Source of the DNA: Sphaerimonospora thailandensis
GTDB lineage: Bacteria; Actinomycetota; Actinomycetes; Streptosporangiales; Streptosporangiaceae
DNA: 64,000 nucleotides
Reading direction: 5' to 3'
Assembly: GCF_016863115.1 (NCBI RefSeq)
Contig: NZ_BOOG01000013.1
Span: 116,488-180,487 of the forward strand
Shown here: positions 35,045 to 41,870 of the stretch, in pieces
Layout of the letters: every line of letters starts with the position of its first letter
Position numbering within the stretch: position 1 is the stretch's first letter
Program-made: the position numbers and the translations under genes
Notes under the pieces: model-generated
Told to the model about the DNA's origin: nothing
The model's database searches: none
The model's input: the letters and a program-made list of their open reading frames with translations, nothing else

Positions 35045-35359
35045 TCAGCGGAGGAGATCGCGGTCCTCGTTGCGCTGCCTGAGCCGCTGCGGGGCGATCT
35101 GCCGGTTGAAGCTGTTGTTGACATTGACGCTGTTGTCGTTGTTGCGGTCCGCCCCCAGCAGCCGGTTGAAGCCGGTCAATCCAAGGCCGGGAGCGAAAGC
35201 CCCGTCGAGGCCGAAGAGGCCGAGGCCGTCATCGAAGGTTCCCTGGACGACGGCGGCGTTGGCCGCGGTGGTGGTCGTGATGGCGCCCAGGGCCACGGCC
35301 CCGCCGGCGAGGGTGGTGCCGACCGCCAGGCCCGCGATGATGTCACGGAAAGCAGGCAT
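35045..35359 (-). CDS. array gene 3: small exported protein
   Basis: A 104-residue preprotein, start MPAFRDIIAGLAVGTTLAGG at 35359 with GAGGAGG upstream. The signal peptide is almost identical to array gene 2. The mature part is Gly/Leu/Phe-rich (FDDGLGLFGLDGAFAPGLG) and ends with NDNSVNVNNSFNRQIAPQRL. The leader is short (127 nt to the next gene) and lacks the 78-nt element, so it may be cotranscribed with array gene 4. No domain known. Confidence 0.74.
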   Translation of the reverse strand: MPAFRDIIAGLAVGTTLAGGAVALGAITTTTAANAAVVQGTFDDGLGLFGLDGAFAPGLGLTGFNRLLGADRNNDNSVNVNNSFNRQIAPQRLRQRNEDRDLLR

Positions 35360-35486
35360 GTGTTTTCCTCCTCGAACGATTGGTTGCTCTGGATTTCGAT
35401 GTTTGGTCGGAAGAGCGATTTATCCGTTCGCCGTACCGCATATAGGAGTGCGATCGACGGGCGTACGGCACCGCTGGAGCCGGGAG

Positions 35487-35849
35487 TCAGTCCTCCCCGT
35501 CGGGCTGGTTGAGTCGCTGCCGGGCGACGCGCTGGTTGAAGCTGTCGATGATGTTGACGGCGTTCCCGTTCGTGCGTGAGACGGGCACCACCGGAGCCAG
35601 GCCGACGTTGCTCGCCGTGTTCGCGTTGAGGTTCCTCAAGAGGATGAGGTCCTCGAGGGCGCGGAGATCGCGGTGGTGACCGTCGCCCTCGGCGAGGGCG
35701 AAGGCGAGGCCGTCGCCACCGGCCAACTGTTGCGGGACGACGGTGGCGTTGGCCGCGGTGGTGGTCGTGATGGCGCCCAGGGCGACGATCCCGCCGGCGA
35801 GGGCGGTGCCGATCGTCAGACCCGTGATGACTTCACGGAATGTGGGCAT
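35487..35849 (-). CDS. array gene 4: small exported protein
   Basis: A 120-residue preprotein, start MPTFREVITGLTIGTALAGG at 35849; the Shine-Dalgarno is AAGGGGG. After the signal peptide (TAANA) come a Gln/Gly/Ala part with a His-rich spot (GDGHHRD) and an Asn-containing stretch, ending GNAVNIIDSFNQRVARQRL. The last block is the same module as in array genes 2 and 3. Its leader has the TTTCCC/GGGAAA hairpin and the 78-nt element. Confidence 0.74.
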   Translation of the reverse strand: MPTFREVITGLTIGTALAGGIVALGAITTTTAANATVVPQQLAGGDGLAFALAEGDGHHRDLRALEDLILLRNLNANTASNVGLAPVVPVSRTNGNAVNIIDSFNQRVARQRLNQPDGED

Positions 35850-35973
35850 GGTCTTTCCCCCTTGAAGGATCAATTGCCCGGCCTTCGACATTTCCCATAA
35901 GACGGGAAACATGGAGCGATGATCTGTCGTATGGCCTTATCATGCGACATATTGATTGCCTGCCCGGCGAGGA

Positions 35974-36051
35974 GATAAACGGCTATCTAGGCCATTTGGT
36001 AACTTATTGCTCCAATATAGATCATTTAGGGGATATATGTCCTGAATGTCC
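35974..36051 (-). promoter_or_regulatory. 78-nt conserved upstream element, copy 2
   Basis: Same length as copies 1 and 3; by hand count about 66 of 78 bases match copy 3. The minus strand reads TAAATGATCTATATTGG then AGCAATAAG, which has a loose resemblance to a WhiG-type promoter (TAAA-N15/16-GCCGATAA). It lies 125 nt upstream of array gene 4. Confidence 0.6.
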
Positions 36052-36159
36052 GTATTTTGCGAATCGATCCCCAGACGCCCCGGGATTTCGAGGAGACGGG
36101 CGAGGCCATCGGCCACGGTGCGGACGAAGGGCCATCCCGGACCCTTTCAGGCGCAGCAG

Positions 36160-36192
36160 AAGGGCTCCGGCGGTGTTTCCGCCGGAGCCCTT
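36160..36192. terminator. perfect 14-bp hairpin after array gene 5
   Basis: AAGGGCTCCGGCGG (36160-36173) pairs perfectly with 36179-36192 around TGTTT. On the plus strand it is followed by TCTTCT. It lies 208 nt beyond the stop of array gene 5 and is nearly identical to the hairpin at 37328-37361. Confidence 0.7.
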
Positions 36193-36399
36193 TCTTCTGT
36201 GCGGCGCGGTACCGAAGCCCAGCCCGTACCGTAGGCGTCTGTCAGGTCACCGTAAGCCGCTGATCGGAAATCTCCTGCACTCTCGCCGGCGTAATAAATG
36301 CGGCCGGCATCTCGCGCTGACCGTGTCCTCCGGAGCCCTCCGCACGGGTCGATCTCGCGGCCGGTCCCGGAAGCCCATAAGACATCGGATCGGGTGGCC
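36193..36399 (-). other. long 3' trailer of array gene 5
   Basis: About 200 bases between the stop codon and the hairpin. Blocks such as GGCGTCTGTCAGG and CTCTCGCCGGCG recur in the matching trailer of array gene 6 (37362-37586). No open frame with codon bias. It may be a functional untranslated region or contain a small RNA. Confidence 0.4.
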
Positions 36400-37005
36400 T
36401 CAGAAGCCGTAGTTGTTGTAGTTGTTGTTGTTGCGCCACCAGTTGTTGTTGTTCATCATGTTGTTGTTGTTCCACCACATGTTGTTCCGCCAGTTGCTGT
36501 TGCGGTTCGTCCGGTCCTGGAAGCCGATGGCGACACCCTTGGCCACGATGCCGAAGTTGGAGTTGTCGTCGTACCGGTCGTTCCACATGTTCTGGTTCCA
36601 GAAGTTGTTGTTGTTCCACCAGTTGTTGTTGTTGCTGTACATGTTGTTGTTGCAGGCGTTGATGTAGCCGCCGCCGTAACCGCAACCGTTGTTGCCGCCG
36701 CCCATGCCGCCGCCGTTTCCGCCGCCGCCCCAGCCGCCGCCGCCCCAGCACATCGGCATGTATGTGGTGCCGCCGAACATGCCCGGGCCGCCCATGCCGC
36801 CGCCCATGCCGCCGCCGTTGCCGCCGCCCATGCTGCCGCCCCAGCCGCCCGTCATAACGGCGCCGCCGCAGCCGCCGAAGTTGCCGATGCCGCCATTGGC
36901 CGGGATCACGGTGGCGCTGGCGGCGGTGGCACCCAGGGCGAGGGCACCGCCTGTGATCGCTGTGCTCATGGCCAGCCCAGCGAGGATTTTCTTGAGAGCG
37001 GGCAT
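36400..37005 (-). CDS. array gene 5: exported Gly- and Asn-rich low-complexity protein
   Basis: A 201-residue preprotein, start MPALKKILAGLAMSTAITGG at 37005 with AAGGAGG. After the signal peptide (ASA) comes a Gly/Met region (GGGMGGGMGGPGMFGG) with a few Cys, then an Asn/Trp region (NNNNWWNNNNFWNQNMW), a short conserved folded-looking piece (FGIVAKGVAIGFQDRTNR) and again Asn/Trp. The Asn runs are encoded by GTTGTT on the plus strand. The composition resembles prion-like or amyloid-forming surface proteins. Paralog of array gene 6. Confidence 0.75.
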   Translation of the reverse strand: MPALKKILAGLAMSTAITGGALALGATAASATVIPANGGIGNFGGCGGAVMTGGWGGSMGGGNGGGMGGGMGGPGMFGGTTYMPMCWGGGGWGGGGNGGGMGGGNNGCGYGGGYINACNNNMYSNNNNWWNNNNFWNQNMWNDRYDDNSNFGIVAKGVAIGFQDRTNRNSNWRNNMWWNNNNMMNNNNWWRNNNNYNNYGF

Positions 37006-37139
37006 TGCGTGTCCTCCTTGACAGGATTCGATTGCCCTTGATGTACGAGACATCTCTTCACACGAGAAGAGGAGAAATGTCCAACTGGCCCCGGATGGGA
37101 CCATTTTCTACACTATTGTGATTACCTTCCTCGACGAGC

Positions 37140-37217
37140 GATAAACGGGCATCTAGCTCATTTAGCAACTTATTGCTCCAATATAGATCAATTAGAGGAT
37201 AAATGAGCAGAATGTCC
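37140..37217 (-). promoter_or_regulatory. 78-nt conserved upstream element, copy 3
   Basis: Spans GATAAAC to GAATGTCC, 135 nt upstream of array gene 5. It also contains two related half motifs, GATAAACGGGCA and GATAAATGAGCA. The exact spacing in all three copies suggests a functional promoter/operator rather than chance duplication. Confidence 0.6.
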
Positions 37218-37327
37218 ATATTGTCCAAATTGCGCCCGTGGGTTCGGAGCGGTCGCGACCGGACTCGGCTGAAGTGCCCAGGACAGGGAGCCGTGGAAGT
37301 GGCGGTCGCGTTTTGAAGACCATGAGC

Positions 37328-37361
37328 AAGGGCTCCAGCGGAATGATCCGCCGGAGCCCTT
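37328..37361. terminator. hairpin after array gene 6
   Basis: AAGGGCTCCAGCGG pairs with CCGCCGGAGCCCTT (one mismatch) around a 6-nt loop. It is nearly the same sequence as the hairpin at 36160-36192, so gene plus trailer plus hairpin was duplicated as a unit. Confidence 0.68.
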
Positions 37362-37586
37362 TCCTCTACGCGGTGCGGTAACGAACGCCCGCGTCGATAT
37401 CGAAGGCGTCTGTCAGGACGCCGTGCGCCGATGTTCGGGTTTCTCCTACGCTCTCGCCGGCGCGATCCGGCCGGCCGGCACCTCGTTCTGAATCGCGGGC
37501 GTATCCAGGTTCACCCCATGGGATCTCAGGCCCGAGGTCGATGCCGGAAGACCGTCAGCCATGAGATCGGCCGGCCCCGTCAATCG
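37362..37586 (-). other. long 3' trailer of array gene 6
   Basis: About 225 bases between stop and hairpin, similar in blocks to the trailer of array gene 5 (GGCGTCTGTCAGG, CTCTCGCCGGCG, CCGGAAG). No credible coding frame. Confidence 0.4.
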
Positions 37587-38084
37587 TCAGCGGTTGGGGA
37601 ACTGGTTGAAGTGGTTGTTGTTGTTCCACCAGTTGTTGTTGTGAAGCATGTTGTTGTTGTTGTGCCACATGTTGTTGTTCCAGTTGTTGTCCCGGTTCGT
37701 CCGGTCCTGGAAGCCGATGGCGACGTCCTTGGCCGCGATGCCGAAGCCCGAGTTGTCGTTGAACCGGTCGTTCATCATGTTCTGGTTCCAGAAGTTGTTG
37801 TTGTTCCACCAGTTGTTGTTGTTGTTGAAGTTGTTCTGGTTGTTGTTCCAGAACGGGGTGTTGTTGCCGTTGTTGTTGTTGCCGTTGAAGAGCAACGGGG
37901 TGACGAAGGCACCACCGCCCAGGCCGCCGAGGCCGGTCCCGAGACCGGTGCCGAGGCCACCGCCGAGACCGCCACCCGCCGGAATCACGGCGGCGCCTGC
38001 GGCGGTGACACCCAGGGCGAGGGCGCCGCCCGTGATCGCGGTGCTCATGGCCAGCCCAGCGAGGATCTTCTTGAGAACGGGCAT
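37587..38084 (-). CDS. array gene 6: exported Asn-rich low-complexity protein
   Basis: A 165-residue preprotein, start MPVLKKILAGLAMSTAITGG at 38084 with AAGGAGG. The mature part starts with a Gly/Leu repeat (GGGLGGGLGTGLGTGLGGLG), followed by Asn-rich stretches (NNNNNWWNNNNFWNQNMM) and the conserved GFGIAAKDVAIGFQDRTNR piece also present in array gene 5. The two genes are clear paralogs. Probably an assembled cell-surface component, by composition only. Confidence 0.75.
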   Translation of the reverse strand: MPVLKKILAGLAMSTAITGGALALGVTAAGAAVIPAGGGLGGGLGTGLGTGLGGLGGGAFVTPLLFNGNNNNGNNTPFWNNNQNNFNNNNNWWNNNNFWNQNMMNDRFNDNSGFGIAAKDVAIGFQDRTNRDNNWNNNMWHNNNNMLHNNNWWNNNNHFNQFPNR

Positions 38085-38780
38085 TGTGTGTCCTCCTTGA
38101 CAGGATTCGATTGCCCCCTGATTCGCAGAACATTTCCCGCCATAATGGAGAAATGTCCTCATGGCCCCCGATCGGACCATCTTCCTGCGCCTTCTTGATT
38201 TCCGGGGACGTGATGTCGCAAACGAGGATCAGACGCCTTTAGTCTGGTATTATCAGTTTATAGACCGGCTTAGACTAATAATGCCCACTTTGTGGCGAGA
38301 TGTCCGATTCTGTGAATGGGTCCCCGGTCTCTCCTCGCCGGTACGCGATCGGGCGGGGCCGAGGACGGCAAGCGGGTCTGGCAGCCGGCGGTGAAGAGGA
38401 GACGCCAAGCAGGAGAAGTGCCGCTCAGGGGCTGCTCAGAGGTCGCCCCGCCGCCGGAGACGGATCCTGGCGGAGGGCGAAGACGCACGGGGGACATGGC
38501 GGGTGCGGTAAGGAGGCGTGGAAGGGAGGCGGGAAACCGGGGAGAAACCGGCGCGGCAAGGAAGAACGAAGACGGGAGGAGGAACGGGAGAGCAAATGAC
38601 AGCGCCACGCGTGCCCATCCCCTCGGATGAGCACGCGTGGCGAACAGAATCTATAGGCGATGCCGTGCCGCCGATTTGGCGAAGCACGGTGAGTATGAGT
38701 TCCCCGGCCGTGCCGTTCGGATGGCCGGGGTTCAGCGTGACGCTCGGTCGTTCACGTTCAGGGCCGAGAAGCCGACGGAG
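38085..38780. other. noncoding region upstream of array gene 6
   Basis: Contains the leader hairpin ACATTTC/GAAATGT (38130-38136 and 38150-38156) and an AT-rich promoter-like part (38230-38300, with TTTAGTCTGGTATTATCAG) that parallels the 78-nt element only loosely. From 38310 to 38600 the sequence is purine-biased on the plus strand, with overlapping open frames lacking codon bias; I see no gene there. Confidence 0.4.
38605..38640. repeat. 36-nt near-perfect palindrome
   Basis: CCACGCGTGC (38605-38614) and its complement (38631-38640), with the inner CATCC/GGATG stem and a CCTC loop. It may be a second terminator for array gene 7, 206 nt past its stop, matching the distances in array genes 5 and 6. 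Confidence 0.55.
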
Positions 38781-38807
38781 AGCCGGCCCACGGTGGGCGG
38801 GCCGGCT
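38781..38807 (-). terminator. hairpin after array gene 7
   Basis: AGCCGGCCC (38781-38789) and GGGCCGGCT (38799-38807) form a perfect 9-bp stem with a 9-nt loop, 38 nt after the stop at 38846. Confidence 0.6.
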
Positions 38808-38845
38808 GTCCGCTCATGCCGGGCATCGTGGCACTGCGGGCGTGG

Positions 38846-39487
38846 TTACTCCGCCTCGGGCCCCTCCAGTTCTCCCGTTGTCCGCTGCCGAACGGGGCCG
38901 CGGTTCAGGACGTTGTTCTCCCGTACGGCGGGGTCGGCCTCCACCCGCTGACCCTGCAGCGGTTCGACGTCCGCGGCCTGGTGCTGCGCCGGCAGCACTG
39001 CCGTGCCCTGGTTGCGGTGCGGGTTGTTGAAGGAGTGCATCTGCTCGTACTGGTTGTTGTACGGCACCGCGTAAGAGTTGGACCACTGCGTGTTCCAAGG
39101 CATGGCCCCGGAGTGGTTCGCCGACTTCTGGAACGGTGTGAGGACGAGCGTGAAGTCACGCATCAGGAACTGGTCCTGGTTCTCCATCTGGCGGGTGTGC
39201 TGCCACTGCTTGTTCTTGTTCTTGTTCTTGTTCTTGTTCTTGCTCTTGCCCTTCTGGCCCTGGCCCTGCCTGTTGCGGTTCGCGTTGGCGTTCCGGTTGA
39301 CGTTCACCGGGTAGTAGCGCGGCCTCGGCGCGGGGGGGATGTAGCCCCCCATGACGACCCCGGCGCTGGTCGCGACGGTCGGCGCGGCATTGGCCGCCGT
39401 GCTCGTCGCGGCGCTGATCGCGATTACCGCGCCCGTCATCGCCGTGCTGACGGCGAGAATGCCGCCGACGTTCCTCAACGTGGACAT
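38846..39487 (-). CDS. array gene 7: exported Lys/Asn-rich basic protein
   Basis: A 213-residue preprotein, start MSTLRNVGGILAVSTAMTGA at 39487 with CAGGAGG. After the signal peptide (TAANA) come Pro/Tyr and Asn/Arg parts, a basic (KN)n run (KGKSKNKNKNKNKNK), then a conserved region QDQFLMRDFTLVLTPFQK and a C-terminal block with VEPLQGQRVEADP and GELEGPEAE. Array gene 8 has the same modules. The segment DFTLVLTPFQK looks like a beta strand, possibly an assembly motif. No known domain. Confidence 0.72.
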   Translation of the reverse strand: MSTLRNVGGILAVSTAMTGAVIAISAATSTAANAAPTVATSAGVVMGGYIPPAPRPRYYPVNVNRNANANRNRQGQGQKGKSKNKNKNKNKNKQWQHTRQMENQDQFLMRDFTLVLTPFQKSANHSGAMPWNTQWSNSYAVPYNNQYEQMHSFNNPHRNQGTAVLPAQHQAADVEPLQGQRVEADPAVRENNVLNRGPVRQRTTGELEGPEAE

Positions 39488-39885
39488 GAGACTTTTCCTC
39501 CTGAAAAATGATTTCCATCCCGGTGATCGGCCGATTCCACGTCCGCGAATTGGGGAGCGGCCCGAATCTGTCGGGACGTGTCCGCGGCGTGTGTCACAGC
39601 CGCGGATATGGCTGAATTCACTGATCGTCACAGGGCGTCGTGGGTGGCAGTCCGCCGGCCGGATGACGATCCGGCCGCTGATGGACCTCGAAGAGCGCCC
39701 ATGCTCACTGTGTGAGCGCTTACGCGGAAGACATCGCTCCGCAGGGAGGCATGGGCGCTTTCGAGGAGCGCGGGCGTCGGCCGCCGGCACCGGCTACGAA
39801 CCACGGCCGGTACGGGCACCGGGGCGGCGCGAAGGCGCGGTCGCCCTTCCGTCGAGCCCGCGGGGACGGTCACCCAGCGGCCCGG
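39488..39885. other. noncoding region upstream of array gene 7
   Basis: About 400 bases. Only the immediate leader of array gene 7 is recognisable; the shared CATTTCC hairpin and the 78-nt element are absent. The open frames here have no codon bias or starts. The stretch 39730-39885 is downstream of array gene 8 and could hold its terminator, but I see no clean stem. Confidence 0.35.
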
Positions 39886-40518
39886 TTACCCGGCCGCGGC
39901 GCCGCCGTTGTTGTTGTTCTGCTCCGGCCCTTCGAGCTCGCCGTTCACGCGCTGCCTCATGGGTTGCGGAGTCACGTTGTTCGTCCGGACGCGCGGGTCC
40001 GCCTCCGCCCGCTGGCCCTGCAGCGGCGCCACGTCGGCGGCCTGCCGCTGCGACGGCAGGACTCCCGTGGTCTGCCTCTCGCGCGGGAGGTTCTGCTGGT
40101 TCGCGGTGCCCAGCTGGTGGTTCCACGGGAGGGCGTACGACTGGCCGTACTGCCAGTTGTACGGCAGGGCACGCGAGTCGCTGTCAGTCTTCTGGAACGG
40201 TGTCAGAACGAGGGTGAAGTCGCGCAGCAGGAACTGGTGCTGACCCTGCATCTGGCGCTCGTGCTGCCACTGCTTGGTCTTGTTCTTGTTCTTGTTCTTG
40301 TTGTGGTTCTTGCCCTTCTGGCCTTGGCGCTGCTTGTTACGGTTGCGGTTCCAGTTGTCGTTCCAGTTGCCGTACGGGCCGGGGCCGCCGACAAAGCCGC
40401 CCATCACGGTGGCTGCGTCGGCGGACGCGGTGGTCACGGCGGCACCCAGGGCGACGGCGCCGCTGGTCAGCGCGGCGCTGATCGCGAGGATCCCGACGAG
40501 GTTGCTCAGCTTGGGCAT
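39886..40518 (-). CDS. array gene 8: exported Lys/Asn-rich basic protein
   Basis: A 210-residue preprotein, start MPKLSNLVGILAISAALTSG at 40518; AAGGGGG precedes it. Signal peptide ends near SADA. The mature part has Gly/Pro/Asn, a basic KNHNKNKNKNKTK run, QHQFLLRDFTLVLTPFQK, VAPLQGQRAEADP and NGELEGPEQNNNNGG. It is about half identical by eye to array gene 7 in its second half. It is the first gene of the array in transcription direction. Confidence 0.73.
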   Translation of the reverse strand: MPKLSNLVGILAISAALTSGAVALGAAVTTASADAATVMGGFVGGPGPYGNWNDNWNRNRNKQRQGQKGKNHNKNKNKNKTKQWQHERQMQGQHQFLLRDFTLVLTPFQKTDSDSRALPYNWQYGQSYALPWNHQLGTANQQNLPRERQTTGVLPSQRQAADVAPLQGQRAEADPRVRTNNVTPQPMRQRVNGELEGPEQNNNNGGAAAG

Positions 40519-40859
40519 TTCATTTCCCCCTTGAAGGATTATTGCCCCGACACTCTGGCATTTCCCAGATGAGCTGGAAAATGTCCCTTCGGACGATCCT
40601 TGCGGATCATCCCTGCATTGTCTTGATTTCCTCACCGCGCAAGGGACAAACGGCGATCGGCCGCTTTTGCCCTCCGCTTATCGCTTTATTGACGACGTTG
40701 GGCTGCTACCGCTCATTTCGCTCGGAAATGTCATTTATGTCGGATTTAGAATGTCCCGGTATGGGCGTTATAAGTCTTCTGTCGGGCCGAGTGGACGCTG
40801 GCGGCGGTGCCCCGTACGACCTAGTGTCGAAGTGGAACGAATGGCACGAAGGAGGACGT
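40519..40859. other. intergenic region between array gene 8 and the hydrolase
   Basis: Contains the leader hairpin of array gene 8 (CATTTCCCAG 40559-40568 with CTGGAAAATG 40574-40583) and, at about 40740-40760, a GGACATTC-like box (minus strand) as in the 78-nt elements. The right part is the promoter region of the hydrolase at 40860. Lower GC than the genome average. Confidence 0.4.
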
Positions 40860-41771
40860 ATGGGAGCCGAGCCGATTCCGCACTGGCCCGGCGGGCTGAT
40901 CGACACCGGTGACTTGCGGATCCATGCGAGAACGACGCCGGAAGGGCCGGAGGAGACGGCGGTCTTCGTACACGGCCTGGCCGGCTCGGCCACCAACTGG
41001 ACCGACCTCATGGGGGAGCTGTCCGGCGAGGTGCGGGGCGTGGCGATCGATCTGCCCGGGGCCGGCCACTCGCCCGCGCCGCTCGACGGCGACTACTCGG
41101 TCGACGGCCATGTCCGCGTGGTCGCGCGGCTCGTCGAACGTCTCGGTGCTCCGGTCCACCTCTTCGGCAACTCGATGGGCGGAGCCGTCTCCGTACGCCT
41201 CGCGGCGACCCGGCCGGACCTGGTCAGATCTCTGACGCTGGTCTCGCCGGCGCTCCCCGACCTGCTGCTCCGGTACGGCCCGGCCCGCATCGCGATGTCG
41301 GCCGCACCCAGGGTCGGGGAGCTGGCCCTCCGCTGGCTCAGCGCGCTGCCGCCCGAGCGGCGTGTCCGGGCCTCTCTGGGTATGTGCTACGCCGATCTGT
41401 CGATGGTGCACCCGGAGCGGTTCCGCGACGCGGTGGAGGAGTTGCGCCGGCGAGACGGCCTCCCCTATTCCGGTGCGGCGGTCGTGGGGTGCGCCCGGGC
41501 GATCGTCAGGGAGTACCTTCGCTTCGGGCCGGACAACCTGTGGTCTCAGGCCGCCCGGGTCAGCGCGCCCACCCTGCTCATCTACGGCCTGCGCGACCGG
41601 CTGGTGCACTCTCGCATGGCGTACCGGGCGGCCAGGACCTTCCCCGATGCCCGGCTCGTCCTGTTGCCGAGTGCCGGCCACGTGGCGCAGATGGAGTTTC
41701 CCGAGGTCGTGGCGAGGGAGGTGCACCGTCTTCTGGACCAGACCCGGGTGTCCATCCATCGGACACCGTGA
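40860..41771 (+). CDS. alpha/beta-hydrolase
   Basis: A 303-residue hydrolase. GGAGG ends 4 nt before ATG 40860. Motifs: FVHGLAGSATNWTDL (oxyanion loop), FGNSMGGAVSVRLAA (nucleophile Ser), LIYGLRDRLVHSRM (Asp) and LPSAGHVAQMEFP (His). The triad is complete. Such genes lie upstream of moeZ in several actinobacteria. The substrate is unknown. Confidence 0.87.
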   Translation: MGAEPIPHWPGGLIDTGDLRIHARTTPEGPEETAVFVHGLAGSATNWTDLMGELSGEVRGVAIDLPGAGHSPAPLDGDYSVDGHVRVVARLVERLGAPVHLFGNSMGGAVSVRLAATRPDLVRSLTLVSPALPDLLLRYGPARIAMSAAPRVGELALRWLSALPPERRVRASLGMCYADLSMVHPERFRDAVEELRRRDGLPYSGAAVVGCARAIVREYLRFGPDNLWSQAARVSAPTLLIYGLRDRLVHSRMAYRAARTFPDARLVLLPSAGHVAQMEFPEVVAREVHRLLDQTRVSIHRTP

Positions 41772-41870
41772 TTGGGGAATGCGGGGGTGCCCCGGTTAGG
41801 TTGTGAGAAGAGCTTGTGAGGGGCCCATGGATCCGAGCATGACCATCGGCACGAAAACGGGAGTGGAACT

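Noticed and set aside
38300..38630. Overlapping Arg/Gly/Glu-rich plus-strand frames upstream of array gene 6
   Set aside because: No codon bias, no ribosome site and no similarity to any domain; purine bias alone opens the frames.
33358..40518. Chaplin or rodlin identity for the exported array proteins
   Set aside because: The chaplin motif with paired Cys and the rodlin sequence pattern are not present. Only the general idea of exported structural proteins is similar.
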